Below are positions 29,814 through 38,309 of a stretch of 64,000 nucleotides of DNA, piece by piece (the first letter of the stretch is position 1; every line of letters begins with the position of its first letter). Below the pieces are notes generated by a model. That model searched no databases and was not told the origin of the DNA. It saw nothing but the letters and a program-made list of their open reading frames with translations. Origin of the DNA: CAINDZ01 sp964399195 (GTDB taxonomy: Bacteria > Krumholzibacteriota > Krumholzibacteriia > LZORAL124-64-63); the NCBI GenBank assembly GCA_964399195.1, contig CAYNPY010000009.1, positions 1-64,000 of the forward strand, read 5' to 3'. The position numbers were made by a program, and so were the translations under genes.

Positions 29814-29924
29814 CGGCCGCCATGCATTCGTGACAGTTCTCGGGTATCCTGACCGCACCCAGACCGGCTGACGGCGGACGCCGGACCCTCCCGCGCCGCC
29901 CCGGCTCCCATCCAGGAGGCTGTC

Positions 29925-32915
29925 ATGTCACGCTTGCTCCCGCTCGTCCGCCTGGGACTGCTCCTGCTGCTGGCCGCGCCGGCGGCGGCGCAGCTGGACC
30001 CGCCCCAATTCGCGCGCATCGACGAAGCGCTGGCCGCCGGCCGGATCGACGCCGAGCAGGCGCTCTTCCACCGCTTCCAGTACGTGTTCGACGGGGACAA
30101 GCTCCCGGCCGACCTGGCGCCGGCCGAGCGCACGCCCATCCGCTGCGCGACGCCGCTGATCATCGAGTACAACCGCGTGCGTGATCGGCTGCGCCCGGAG
30201 ACCGTCGCCGCGATCGAGGCCTGGCTGGCGCCGCCGGCGGGCGACAAAGCGACCTACATCAGCCCCTCCGGCCGGTTCTCGCTCACGTACGTGACCGCGG
30301 GCGGCAACGCCGTGCCGCCGGCCGACACGAACCCGGCCAACGGCGTGCCCGACTACATCGAGCGCGTGGCCGGCTACCTGGACACTTCGTGGAACACCGA
30401 GATCACGCAGTGGGGCTTCACGGCGCCGCTGACCAGCCCCTACTACGCGGTCAGCTTCTCGAACCAGGCGGGCACCTACGGCTACACCACGGTCTCGGGT
30501 TCGACCACGCGCATCGTGCTGGAAAACGACTATGTCGGATTCCCGCCCAATGACGACCCGGACGGCGACGCCCTCGGCGCGGCCAAGGTGACCTGCGCGC
30601 ACGAATTCAAGCACGCCTCGCAGTACCGCACCTCGCTGTGGAGCGAGGGCGGCTGGGTCGAGGTCGACGGCACCTGGGCCGAGGACCTGGTCTTCGACGC
30701 GACGAACGACTACTACAACTACCTCGGCGCCGGCAACGGCATCACGTCGCCCGGCACGTCGCTGGACGGCGGCGGCACCGGCTCCTACGAAGACTGCATC
30801 TGGCAGCAGTGGATGAGCGAGACGTGGACGCCGCAGGTGATCGTCGACCTGTGGACCTGGCGCGCGACGCACCAGGCCCAGTCGATGCTGGCGTCCTACG
30901 ACGCGATCCTGGCCGCGCGCGGCTCGTCGATCGCCGCCGGCTACCCCGTGTTCGCGGCCTGGAACTACGCCTGCGGCGCGCGGGCCATCACGGGGTTCGG
31001 CTACGAGGAGGCGGCGAGCTACCCGACCAGCCAGGCCACCGCCGTAGCAGCCTATCCGTACGCCACCAGCGGCGCGTTGAACCACCTGGCGGCCGCGAAT
31101 TTCCACTGCACGGGTTTCGTGCCGGGCGAGCCGGGCGAGTTGCGCGTCGACTTCGACGGCGCCGACGGGCAGCCGATGGCCGTCATGGCCGTGATCCGCC
31201 GCAACGACGGCACCGGCCTGATCGAGCCGATCGCCCTGGACGGCGCCAACAGCGCCAGCGCGGTCCTCTCGGTGCCGCTGGCGGACCTCAGCCGCGTCGG
31301 CATCGTGGTGGTCAACTCCGGCACGACCGGCGACGGCAAGGCCTATTCGCTGACGATCAGCCGCGACCTGCCGCCGGCGGCGGCCACGCTCAGCAGCGCT
31401 TCGATCGCCAAAACGATGCCGACCAACTCGACGGGCAGCGAGGTGCTGGACCTGTCGAACACCGGCGCGGCCGGCTCGCAGCTCGAGTGGGCCGCCTATG
31501 TCGTGGCGGACAACGTGGGGCTCCCGGCCAAGGCCGGCCGCCGCAACGCCGCCGCCGTACCGGCCGTCGGTCGCGCCGCGCCCGGCAAGCTGGAGCAGGC
31601 CGCGCCGCTGGCGTCGGTGCAGTACGCCGGCGACTGCGTGCTCGGCAACGACGACACCGGCAACATCCAGGGCTACTACGGCACCTGGGTGACCGGCCAG
31701 GAATCGTACGCCACGTTCATCAACCCGGCCGACTACGCCTGCTCCTGCAACCCGGGCTTCAACGTGCGCTCGATTCACCTGGTGCTGTACATGCCGGTCG
31801 GCGCGACTCTGCAGGCGCAGGTCTCGCTGGCGGCCGCCGGCGCCGCGTGCGACGGGCCGGGCGCCATCCTCGAGACCTCGGCGCCCGTCTCGTTCTCCGG
31901 ATTCACCACCGCCGGTTACTACAACCTCGAGGTGCCGTGCAACTTCGCCTGCCAGGACATGGACGGCTCCTACTTCCTGGTGTTCGAGATCCTCAACGCG
32001 GTGTCCGGCGTCGGCATGCCGGTCGACACGACGCCGCAGAGTTGCGTCAACTTCAACCAGTGGGGCGAGGGCTGGCAGGACCTGGTCAACGGCTACAGCT
32101 TCGCCGGCGACATCCTGCTGTGGGCCGACGTCGACTGCTGCGGCACGCCGGAGCCCAGTTCCTCGGTGCTGTCGCCGAACGGCGGCGAGGTCTTCGCCGT
32201 CGGCGGCAGCCTGCAGGTCGACTGGGCCGCCCAGGTGCTGACCGAGGTCAAGGTCGAGCTGAGCCGCGACGGCGGCGGCACCTGGGAGGTTCTGGCGGCG
32301 TCGACGCCCAACGACGGCACCGAGACGTTCGCGCTCACGGGCCCGGCCGGCGCGGACTGCCTGGTGCGCGTGGGCAGCACCGACGGCGCGGTGACGGATG
32401 TGAGCGACGGCCCGTTCTGGGTCTACGAGCCCGTGCCCTGGTTGACGGTGGCGCCGACGGAGGGCACGCTGGCGCAGGGCGCCACGCAGCCCCTGACGCT
32501 CTCGTTCGACACCGCGGGGCTGCCCGACGGCCCCTACCAGGCGTGGCTGGTCATCCTCGACAACGCCGCCTCCTCGCCGGAGGTGGTGCCGGTCGGCCTG
32601 ACCGTGCAGACCTACATCAGCGGCACGGGCGTGCCGACGGTGTTCGCGCTGCGCGGCAACGCCCCCAACCCGTTCAACCCCTCGACCCGGATATCTTTCA
32701 GCGTCCGGACGGCGGGGCTGGCCGTGGTCGACGTGCTGGACCTGCAGGGCCGCCACGTGCGGACGCTGCTGTCGGGCCCGGTCGAGGCCGGCGAGCGCTC
32801 GCTGGACTGGGACGGCCGTGACGACGCGGGCCGGCCGGTGGCTTCCGGTTCGTACCTCGCGCGCCTGCGCGCGGACGGGCAGGTCGCCACGCACAAGATG
32901 GTGCTGGCCAAATAG
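29925..32915 (+). CDS. Secreted HExxH metalloprotease (MXAN_6640-like) with sorting domain
   Basis: 996 residues. A signal peptide (1-23, ending AAPAAAQ) is followed by a region like the MXAN_6640 family of putative metalloproteases, with the zinc site HEFKH (226-230) and downstream GGWVEVDGTWAED. Later parts contain beta domains with several Cys pairs (about 540-740), a repeat-like unit starting VLSPNGGEVFAVGG (about 745-830) and an Ig-like segment. The end is a FlgD-Ig-like sorting domain (APNPFNPSTR, ending MVLAK). CAGGAGG sits upstream of the ATG. The active-site assignment is by motif; the substrate is unknown. It is the third exported protease with the same C-terminal module in this window. 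Confidence 0.85.
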   Translation: MSRLLPLVRLGLLLLLAAPAAAQLDPPQFARIDEALAAGRIDAEQALFHRFQYVFDGDKLPADLAPAERTPIRCATPLIIEYNRVRDRLRPETVAAIEAWLAPPAGDKATYISPSGRFSLTYVTAGGNAVPPADTNPANGVPDYIERVAGYLDTSWNTEITQWGFTAPLTSPYYAVSFSNQAGTYGYTTVSGSTTRIVLENDYVGFPPNDDPDGDALGAAKVTCAHEFKHASQYRTSLWSEGGWVEVDGTWAEDLVFDATNDYYNYLGAGNGITSPGTSLDGGGTGSYEDCIWQQWMSETWTPQVIVDLWTWRATHQAQSMLASYDAILAARGSSIAAGYPVFAAWNYACGARAITGFGYEEAASYPTSQATAVAAYPYATSGALNHLAAANFHCTGFVPGEPGELRVDFDGADGQPMAVMAVIRRNDGTGLIEPIALDGANSASAVLSVPLADLSRVGIVVVNSGTTGDGKAYSLTISRDLPPAAATLSSASIAKTMPTNSTGSEVLDLSNTGAAGSQLEWAAYVVADNVGLPAKAGRRNAAAVPAVGRAAPGKLEQAAPLASVQYAGDCVLGNDDTGNIQGYYGTWVTGQESYATFINPADYACSCNPGFNVRSIHLVLYMPVGATLQAQVSLAAAGAACDGPGAILETSAPVSFSGFTTAGYYNLEVPCNFACQDMDGSYFLVFEILNAVSGVGMPVDTTPQSCVNFNQWGEGWQDLVNGYSFAGDILLWADVDCCGTPEPSSSVLSPNGGEVFAVGGSLQVDWAAQVLTEVKVELSRDGGGTWEVLAASTPNDGTETFALTGPAGADCLVRVGSTDGAVTDVSDGPFWVYEPVPWLTVAPTEGTLAQGATQPLTLSFDTAGLPDGPYQAWLVILDNAASSPEVVPVGLTVQTYISGTGVPTVFALRGNAPNPFNPSTRISFSVRTAGLAVVDVLDLQGRHVRTLLSGPVEAGERSLDWDGRDDAGRPVASGSYLARLRADGQVATHKMVLAK

Positions 32916-32955
32916 GCGGCGCGGGCTGCCGGCCGCCGGGCCGGCGGCAACGATG

Positions 32956-32998
32956 GACGGGCCGCTCCCGCGAGCCGGATCGCGCGGGGCGGCCCGTC
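32956..32998 (+). terminator. Terminator after the secreted metalloprotease
   Basis: GACGGGCCGCTCCC pairs with GGGGCGGCCCGTC with one bulged T, around a 16-nt loop, ending about 83 nt after the stop. It lies between convergent genes and could serve both strands. Confidence 0.5.
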
Positions 32999-33029
32999 GC
33001 CTTCTCCGCCGATGCGCGGCGGCGGCCGG

Positions 33030-34046
33030 TCAGATTCGAAACGGCTGCGGCCGCCCGCAGCCGGGGCAGGCGGCGCCCGCGCCCAGGCGGGACACGGCGC
33101 GCGGGCCGCCGCGGTCGACCAGCAGCTCGCCGCAGGCCGGGCAGTGCGAGTCGCGTCCCATCGCGCCGCCGACATCGCCCAGGTGCACGTTGCCCAGATA
33201 CACCCACTCCAGCCGGGCGAGCGCCTGTTCGCGCGCGCGCAGCAGCGTCGAGCGCGGCGTGGGCGGCGCCTGCAGCCGCCAGGCCGGATGGTAGGCGCTG
33301 AAATGCAACGGCACCGACCGCCCCAGCCCGGCGACGTGCTCGACCAGCCGGTCGACGTCCGCAGGCGCGTCGTTGTGCCCGGGAATCAGCAGGTTCGTCA
33401 GCTCCACGTGCACGCCGGCCGCCAGAAAGGCGTCGATCGCCGCCAGCACCGGCCCCAGCCGCGCCTTGCAGACGCGGCGGTAGAAGCGGTCGTCCATCGC
33501 CTTGAGGTCGATGTTCGCGGCGTCGACCAGCGGCAGCAGCTCGGCCAGCGGTTCCGGGTTGAGGTAGCCGTTGGTCACCAGCACCACGGCCAGCCCGGCC
33601 TCGCGGGCGGCCAGCGCCGCATCGCGCACGAACTCGAACCAGACCAGCGGCTCGCTGTAGGTGAAGGCCAGTCCCACCGAGCCCTGGCGGCGCGCCGCCG
33701 CGACCAGCTCGCCCGGTGTGGCCGGCCGCGTGGGCGCGTCCGGCCGCTGGCTCAGGCTCCAGTTCTGGCAGAACAGGCAATGCAGGTTGCAGCCGGGCGC
33801 CGCCACCGAGAGGATCTCGCGACCCGGGTGGAAATGGTACAGCGGCTTCTTCTCGATGGGGTCGAGGGCGACCGTGGCCACGCGGCCGTAGTGGAGCGGC
33901 CGCATCACGCCCCCGTGGTTGGCGCGCGTGCCGCAGGGACCGGCCTGGCCCTCGCGCAGCCGGCAGCCGACCGGACACAGGTCGCAGGCGGCCTGGCCGT
34001 TGGGCAGGGGCCGCCACCAGGCGGCCGCGATCCCGGTGCCGTTCAT
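33030..34046 (-). CDS. amrS: AmmeMemoRadiSam-system radical SAM enzyme
   Basis: 338 residues. The radical-SAM cluster motif is CNLHCLFC in APGCNLHCLFCQNW. An N-terminal CDLCPVGCRL...CGTR cysteine set is typical of the AmrS/PflA-like group, and a C-terminal zinc ribbon (CPACG...CPGCG) is present. The usual partners AMMECR1 and Memo are not in the window, so the pathway is unknown; reactions of this family are largely uncharacterised. The ATG at 34046 overlaps the queG stop as ATGA. It is the last gene of a five-gene minus-strand operon. Confidence 0.9.
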   Translation of the reverse strand: MNGTGIAAAWWRPLPNGQAACDLCPVGCRLREGQAGPCGTRANHGGVMRPLHYGRVATVALDPIEKKPLYHFHPGREILSVAAPGCNLHCLFCQNWSLSQRPDAPTRPATPGELVAAARRQGSVGLAFTYSEPLVWFEFVRDAALAAREAGLAVVLVTNGYLNPEPLAELLPLVDAANIDLKAMDDRFYRRVCKARLGPVLAAIDAFLAAGVHVELTNLLIPGHNDAPADVDRLVEHVAGLGRSVPLHFSAYHPAWRLQAPPTPRSTLLRAREQALARLEWVYLGNVHLGDVGGAMGRDSHCPACGELLVDRGGPRAVSRLGAGAACPGCGRPQPFRI

Positions 34047-35236
34047 GCGTCGTCTCCCTCGCGCACGCGGGCCAGGTTCGCCAGGACGCGCGCAGCGCTG
34101 CGCCGCAGGCCTTCCGGATGCGCGCGCCACAGCGGCGTGCGGCGGAACCGGGCCCGGAAGGCATGGTCGTCCAGGGTCGCCAGGTCCGCCAGGCCCAGTT
34201 CCGCATGCGCAGGCAGCTCGCCGTAGCCCTCGCGCAGCGGCGGCAGCCCCGTCGGCGGCTGCGCGGCCGCGCGCCGGTTCCACGGGCACACGGCCTGGCA
34301 GATGTCGCAGCCGAACAGCAGGCCGCCCTGCTCGGCGTCGCGACCGGGCGGCGCCGTCCCGCGCCGCTCGATCGTCCAGGTGCTCAGGCAGCTTCCGGCG
34401 TCCAGGCCGCCGCCGGGCAGGATCGCCTGCGTGGGGCAGGCGTCGACGCAGCGCGTGCAGGTGCCGCAGCGCGAGACCGGCGCCAGCGGAGCGGCGCGCC
34501 GGCGACGCGGGGTGACCGCGTAAAGCGGCTCGGCCGCCGGCGCGCCGGCCGGCGGCAGCCCGGCGACCTCCAGGTCGGTCAACGCCACGCCCAGCAGCAG
34601 GCCCGAGCCCAGCTTCTCGTGGATCAGGCAGGTGTTGCGGCCCAGGAAGCCGAGGCCGGCCAGCCAGGCGTACTCGCGCTCCAGGTAGGGCCCGGTGTCG
34701 ACCGCCACCCGCGCGCGGAAGCCCGGTCCCGCTCCGGCGGGCGCCGCCGGCGCGCCCTCCCGCGCTGTCCCCAGCCCGGCCGCCAGCGCCGCCAAAGCGC
34801 CGCGGATGTCGCCCAGCAGCAGATCATGGTAGTCCAGCCCGCGCGCGTAGCGGGCCACTCGCGCGGTCCAGGGCGGCCGGTCCGGCGTCGTCGCCTCGCC
34901 GGGCGGACCGCCGGCCGCGGGGTCGGCATCGCCGGCCGGCCAGCCGTCGGTGTAGCGCTGCGCGAAGACCAGCAGCGTGCGCGCCCACGGGTCGCGCCCG
35001 GTGGGATCCAGCCGGGCCTCGGGCTCGCGCACGAGCCAGTCCAGGCCGCCGTGGCGGCCCTCGGCGACAAAGGCCCGCCAGCGGTCGGCGTGAGGCAGGG
35101 GGCAGGGCAGGGCCAGGGCGCCCGCGAGGTCCAGGTGGTGCGGCGGGCAGGCTTGCGCCAGCAGGGCCGCCAGCCGGGCGGCGTCCAGGCGCGGCCCGCC
35201 GCCGGGGCCGGGCCGGGCGTCAGACCCCGGCGCCAT
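34043..35236 (-). CDS. queG: Epoxyqueuosine reductase
   Basis: Reduces epoxyqueuosine to queuosine in tRNA, a cobalamin- and Fe-S-dependent final step. 397 residues. The N-terminal DUF1730 part has HGGLDWLVREPEARLDP and RYARGLDYHD; the middle has the conserved VDTGPYLEREYAWLAGLGFLG. Two [4Fe-4S] motifs follow, CGTCTRCVDACP and CDICQAVCPWN. The ATG at 35236 lies 17 bp inside the preceding oxidoreductase gene; the frame runs further upstream but only as an antiparallel shadow. It lies about 4 kb from queF and 10 kb from the queuosine glycosyltransferase-type gene. Confidence 0.95.
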   Translation of the reverse strand: MAPGSDARPGPGGGPRLDAARLAALLAQACPPHHLDLAGALALPCPLPHADRWRAFVAEGRHGGLDWLVREPEARLDPTGRDPWARTLLVFAQRYTDGWPAGDADPAAGGPPGEATTPDRPPWTARVARYARGLDYHDLLLGDIRGALAALAAGLGTAREGAPAAPAGAGPGFRARVAVDTGPYLEREYAWLAGLGFLGRNTCLIHEKLGSGLLLGVALTDLEVAGLPPAGAPAAEPLYAVTPRRRRAAPLAPVSRCGTCTRCVDACPTQAILPGGGLDAGSCLSTWTIERRGTAPPGRDAEQGGLLFGCDICQAVCPWNRRAAAQPPTGLPPLREGYGELPAHAELGLADLATLDDHAFRARFRRTPLWRAHPEGLRRSAARVLANLARVREGDDA

Positions 35237-36197
35237 CGCCGGTCCCCGGGCCGGCCAGACGGGCCAGGGCGCGCCCGCAGTCCTCCACCAGGCGGCGCAT
35301 GACCTCCGCGGCAGGCGGGACGTCGTCGATGAGCCCGGCGACCTGCCCGATCTCCAGCTCGCCCTCCTGGAGGTCGCCCTCGAGCATGCCGCGCCGGGCG
35401 CGGCCCTGCCCCAGCTCGGCGGCCAGCTCCTCGCGCGAGGCGCCGCGCGCCTCCATGGACTCGACGCGCTCGCGGAAGGCGTTGCGCAGCAGGCGCACCG
35501 GCACGTGCGCCTTGAGCACCAGGCGCGTGTCTCCCGGGCCGGCCGCCACGACGGCCCGCTTGAACGCATCGTGGCCGCTGGACTCCACGGTGGCGGCGAA
35601 GCGGGAGCCGACCTGCACACCGGCGGCGCCGAGGGCGAGCATCGCGGCGACCTGCGCCCCGGTGGCGATGCCGCCGGCGGCGATGACCGGGATGGACACC
35701 GCGCGGACGCACTCGGGCACCAGGACCAGGGTGGTGATCTCGTCGCGGCCGTTGTGGCCGCCGGCCTCGAAGCCCTCGCAGACCACGGCGTCGCAGCCGG
35801 CCTCTTCGCACTTACGGGCCAGGTCGGGATGCGCCACCACGTGCACCACCGTGCAGCCGGCCTCCTTCAGCCGGGCAGCCGCCGCGCGCGGGGAGCCGGC
35901 GCTGGTGAAGAAGATGCGCACGCCCTCGGCCAGCGCGATCTCCAGGCACTCGGCCACGTGCGGGTAGAGCAGCGGGAGGTTCACGCCGAAGGGCCGGTCG
36001 GTCAGGGCGCGGGCCTTGCGCACCTGCTCGCGGAACGGATCCGGGCGCAGGCTGCCGGCCCCGATCAGGCCCAGGCCGCCGGCGTTGCTGACGGCGGCGG
36101 CCAGCCGCGCGCCCGCGTTGTAGACCATGCCGCCCTGGATGATCGGGTGCTCGATGCCCAGCAGGCGCTGCAGGCGGGTGTCGGGCCAGCGGGTCAT
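35220..36197 (-). CDS. FMN-dependent nitronate monooxygenase / FabK-type enoyl-ACP reductase family
   Basis: 325-residue TIM barrel of the 2-nitropropane dioxygenase superfamily. Landmarks are IEHPIIQGGM, AAVSNAGGLGLIGAG, FGVNLPLL, CEGFEAGGHNG and PVIAAGGIATG, which binds FMN phosphate, then GVQVGSRF. The overall pattern (REQVRKARALTDRPFGVN) is close to FabK, which makes the last reduction in fatty-acid elongation, but nitronate monooxygenases share it. I cannot decide between the two from sequence alone. GGGGGAGA lies ahead of the ATG. It sits between an HD hydrolase and queG in the same operon. Confidence 0.85.
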   Translation of the reverse strand: MTRWPDTRLQRLLGIEHPIIQGGMVYNAGARLAAAVSNAGGLGLIGAGSLRPDPFREQVRKARALTDRPFGVNLPLLYPHVAECLEIALAEGVRIFFTSAGSPRAAAARLKEAGCTVVHVVAHPDLARKCEEAGCDAVVCEGFEAGGHNGRDEITTLVLVPECVRAVSIPVIAAGGIATGAQVAAMLALGAAGVQVGSRFAATVESSGHDAFKRAVVAAGPGDTRLVLKAHVPVRLLRNAFRERVESMEARGASREELAAELGQGRARRGMLEGDLQEGELEIGQVAGLIDDVPPAAEVMRRLVEDCGRALARLAGPGTGDGAGV

Positions 36198-36212
36198 GCT
36201 CTCCCCCGGGGT

Positions 36213-36776
36213 TCAGAGGCCGAGCCGGTCGGCGGCGCCGGTCATCGCCGCCAACACGTGGCCGATGACCTCTTCCGGCGCCAGGCCCAGGTCGCTGGCG
36301 CCCTCGGCGATCTCCTCGCGGTTGACCTTGGCGGCGAAGTCCTTCTTCTTGAGCTTCTTGACCACCGAGCGCACCTCGACCCCGGCGATCTTCCGCTCCG
36401 GCTGCACCATCGCGCAGGCGGTGCAGAAGCCGCACAGCTCATCCACCGCGAACAGCCAGCGCGCGCAGTCGTCCTCGCGCGGGACGCCGGTGTGGCTGGC
36501 GTGGGACAGGATGGCGCGCACGAAAGGCTCCGGGTAGCCCCGCTGCCGCAGGATCTCCGCGCCGCGCCACGGATGGTCCGCCGCGTCGGGGTAGCGCTCG
36601 TAGTCGAAGTCGTGCAGCAGGCCGGCCGCGGCCCAGTACGCCGGGTCGCCGCCGGTACGCAGCGCGGCCGCCCGCATCGCGGCCTCGACGGCGTAGGCGT
36701 GGCGCCGCAGGCTGTCGGTCTGGGTGTACTCGTGCAGCAGCGCCAGCGTGACGTCGCGGTCGAACAGGTCGCTCAT
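36213..36776 (-). CDS. HD-domain hydrolase
   Basis: 187 residues. An HD phosphohydrolase fold with LRRHAYAVEAAMRAAA (first His), GLLHDFDYERYPD (HD pair), HPWRGAEILRQRG and ILSHASHTG, and DELCGFCTACAMV (last Asp). The C-terminal helix pair contains VVKKLKKKDFAAKVNREEI, typical of small HDIG proteins annotated as hydrolases of unknown substrate. The start ATG is 51 nt downstream of the YgjP-like gene. Substrate unknown. Confidence 0.85.
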   Translation of the reverse strand: MSDLFDRDVTLALLHEYTQTDSLRRHAYAVEAAMRAAALRTGGDPAYWAAAGLLHDFDYERYPDAADHPWRGAEILRQRGYPEPFVRAILSHASHTGVPREDDCARWLFAVDELCGFCTACAMVQPERKIAGVEVRSVVKKLKKKDFAAKVNREEIAEGASDLGLAPEEVIGHVLAAMTGAADRLGL

Positions 36777-36827
36777 GGCGGACTCCCGAAGAGGGCGCCG
36801 GCCGGCTTGCGCCGGCGCGCGCAGGGC

Positions 36828-37553
36828 CTAGATGATCAGGTCGTCCTCGTGCCGGTTCAGCCAGTCGCGGCAGCGCCGGTGGTGCGGGCAGACCTCGTCC
36901 AGCAGGCTCCAGAAACGCCGGCTGTGGTCCAGGTGCCGCAGGTGGCACACCTCGTGGGCCACGATGCTGTCGATCACGTCCGGCGGCGCCATCACCAGCC
37001 GGTAGCAGAACGACAAGGTGCCGCTGGGCGAGCAGCTGCCCCAGCGCGTGGTGCGTTCGCCGATGACCACGCGCGACGGCCGCCGGCCCACCCGGGCCGC
37101 CCAGTGCTCGATCCTCCCGGGCAGGTGCTCGCGGGCCAGCCCCCGCAGGTACTGCTCGACCACCGGTCGCGGCGACAGGATGCGGTCCGGCGGCATGTGC
37201 AGGACCAGCCGGTCGTCGGTCAACTCGGCCCGCCAGCCCCGCTCCCGCGCGCCGAGGGCCTTGAGCTGCAGGCGCCGGGGCCGGCCGAAGACGAGCAGCT
37301 CGGCGCCCGTGGCGAATTCGCGGACGCAGGGTCCGTCCCAGGCGTCGTGCTCGTCCAGCTTCGCCACCAGCCAGTCGGCCCACTGGTGCAGCAGCCCGGG
37401 CACGATCTCCGGCCGCGCGCGCCAGGGCACGCTGACGACCAGCCCGTCGCGCCGGCTGACCTCCAGCCCCGGCCGCCGCGTGCGCCGGTTCCGGCGCAGG
37501 CGGTAGCGCAGCGCGCGCCCGCGCAGCAGGGTGCGCAACAGCGGTTCCTTCAC
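36828..37553 (-). CDS. YgjP/DUF45-type zinc metallopeptidase
   Basis: 241 residues. The C-terminal zinc site is HEVCHLRHLDHS (HExxH plus a further His), preceded by TRWGSCSPSGTLSF, the hallmark of the YgjP/WLM-like (M48-related) family. The N-terminal half is a beta-rich domain. The start is taken as GTG at 37553. An ATG at 37637 would lie inside the predicted -10 element and so cannot be used. The GTG overlaps the stop of a 12-codon upstream frame (37550-37588) as GTGA, suggesting translational coupling. Cytoplasmic, function unknown. First structural gene of the operon that runs to amrS. Confidence 0.85.
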   Translation of the reverse strand: MKEPLLRTLLRGRALRYRLRRNRRTRRPGLEVSRRDGLVVSVPWRARPEIVPGLLHQWADWLVAKLDEHDAWDGPCVREFATGAELLVFGRPRRLQLKALGARERGWRAELTDDRLVLHMPPDRILSPRPVVEQYLRGLAREHLPGRIEHWAARVGRRPSRVVIGERTTRWGSCSPSGTLSFCYRLVMAPPDVIDSIVAHEVCHLRHLDHSRRFWSLLDEVCPHHRRCRDWLNRHEDDLII

Positions 37554-37588
37554 GGGGTCACCCGCGGACGGGCGTCGCCGGCGGTCAT
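37550..37588 (-). CDS. Candidate 12-aa upstream reading frame
   Basis: ATG at 37588 has GGAGA 7 nt upstream and encodes MTAGDARPRVTP, ending in a TGA that overlaps the GTG of the YgjP-like gene (GTGA). The YgjP-like gene itself has no clear ribosome site, so the small frame may deliver ribosomes to it. No amino-acid bias suggests attenuation. Confidence 0.35.
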   Translation of the reverse strand: MTAGDARPRVTP

Positions 37589-37635
37589 GGTGTCGTCTCC
37601 GGGCTGAGGTGGCGGCGCCGCGCGCGGCCCAGGGC

Positions 37636-37664
37636 ATCTTAGCCCGCGGCGCGGAGCTTGTCAG
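37636..37664 (-). promoter_or_regulatory. Promoter of the YgjP-HD-NMO-queG-amrS operon
   Basis: On the minus strand CTGACA (37664-37659), 17-bp spacer, TAAGAT (37641-37636). The expected start of transcription is near 37629, upstream of the small frame at 37588. Confidence 0.55.
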
Positions 37665-37735
37665 CGGGCGACTTCGCGCCGCGGGCCGAGCCCTATGATC
37701 AGCCGCGCCCGGGAATCCGCAACCCGCATTTTGCC

Positions 37736-37764
37736 TTGAGATTGCGCTCTCAGGCGCCTAGACT
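37736..37764 (+). promoter_or_regulatory. mscL promoter
   Basis: TTGAGA (37736-37741), 17-bp spacer, TAGACT (37759-37764). It gives a leader of about 75 nt with GGAGGAGG in front of the mscL ATG. It is back to back with the minus-strand promoter at 37636-37664. Confidence 0.55.
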
Positions 37765-37846
37765 ACCCTCTCCCGCACCGTCGTGTACCGAGGTGCCCGG
37801 ACAGGGGCCAGGTGGCGCCGCCACCGTCTCCCGGAGGAGGAGCGGA

Positions 37847-38299
37847 ATGCTCAAGGAATTCAGGGATTTCGCGGTGAAGGGCAATGTCGTCGACATGGCC
37901 GTCGGTATCATCATCGGCGCCGCGTTCGGGACCATCGTCAGTTCGCTGGTGGCCGACATCATCATGCCGCCGATCGGCATGCTGCTGGGCGGCGTCGACT
38001 TCACGAACATCTTCGTGACGCTCAAGGACGGCGGCGTGGCCGGCCCGTACCCGACGCTGGCCGCTGCCCAGGGCGCCGGCGCCGTGACGATGAACGTCGG
38101 CCTGTTCCTGAACAAGGTGATCAGCTTCCTGATCGTCTCGTTCTCGGTCTTCATGCTGGTCAAGGCGCTCAACAAGGCCAAGCGGGAGGAGCCCAAGCCC
38201 GCGCCGGCGGCGCCGACCACCAAGGAATGCCCGCTGTGCCTGTCGACCATCCCCCTGAAGGCCACGCGCTGCGCCCACTGCGCCGCCGACCTGAAGTAA
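37847..38299 (+). CDS. mscL: Large-conductance mechanosensitive channel
   Basis: Homopentameric inner-membrane channel that opens under high membrane tension and vents solutes during hypo-osmotic shock. 150 residues. FRDFAVKGNVVDMAVGIIIGAAFG is the conserved first helix; the second helix is near FLNKVISFLIVSFSVFML. The C-terminus, instead of the E. coli-type helix bundle, is a zinc-ribbon-like CPLC...CAHC. GGAGGAGG lies 7 nt upstream of the ATG. mtfA follows after 10 bp, so the two are probably co-transcribed. Confidence 0.96.
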   Translation: MLKEFRDFAVKGNVVDMAVGIIIGAAFGTIVSSLVADIIMPPIGMLLGGVDFTNIFVTLKDGGVAGPYPTLAAAQGAGAVTMNVGLFLNKVISFLIVSFSVFMLVKALNKAKREEPKPAPAAPTTKECPLCLSTIPLKATRCAHCAADLK

Positions 38300-38309
38300 G
38301 GGACCGCTG

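Noticed and set aside
37554..37637. Upstream start of the YgjP-like protease at the ATG at 37637
   Set aside because: The ATG overlaps the predicted -10 element TAAGAT, and the added residues are basic and unconserved.
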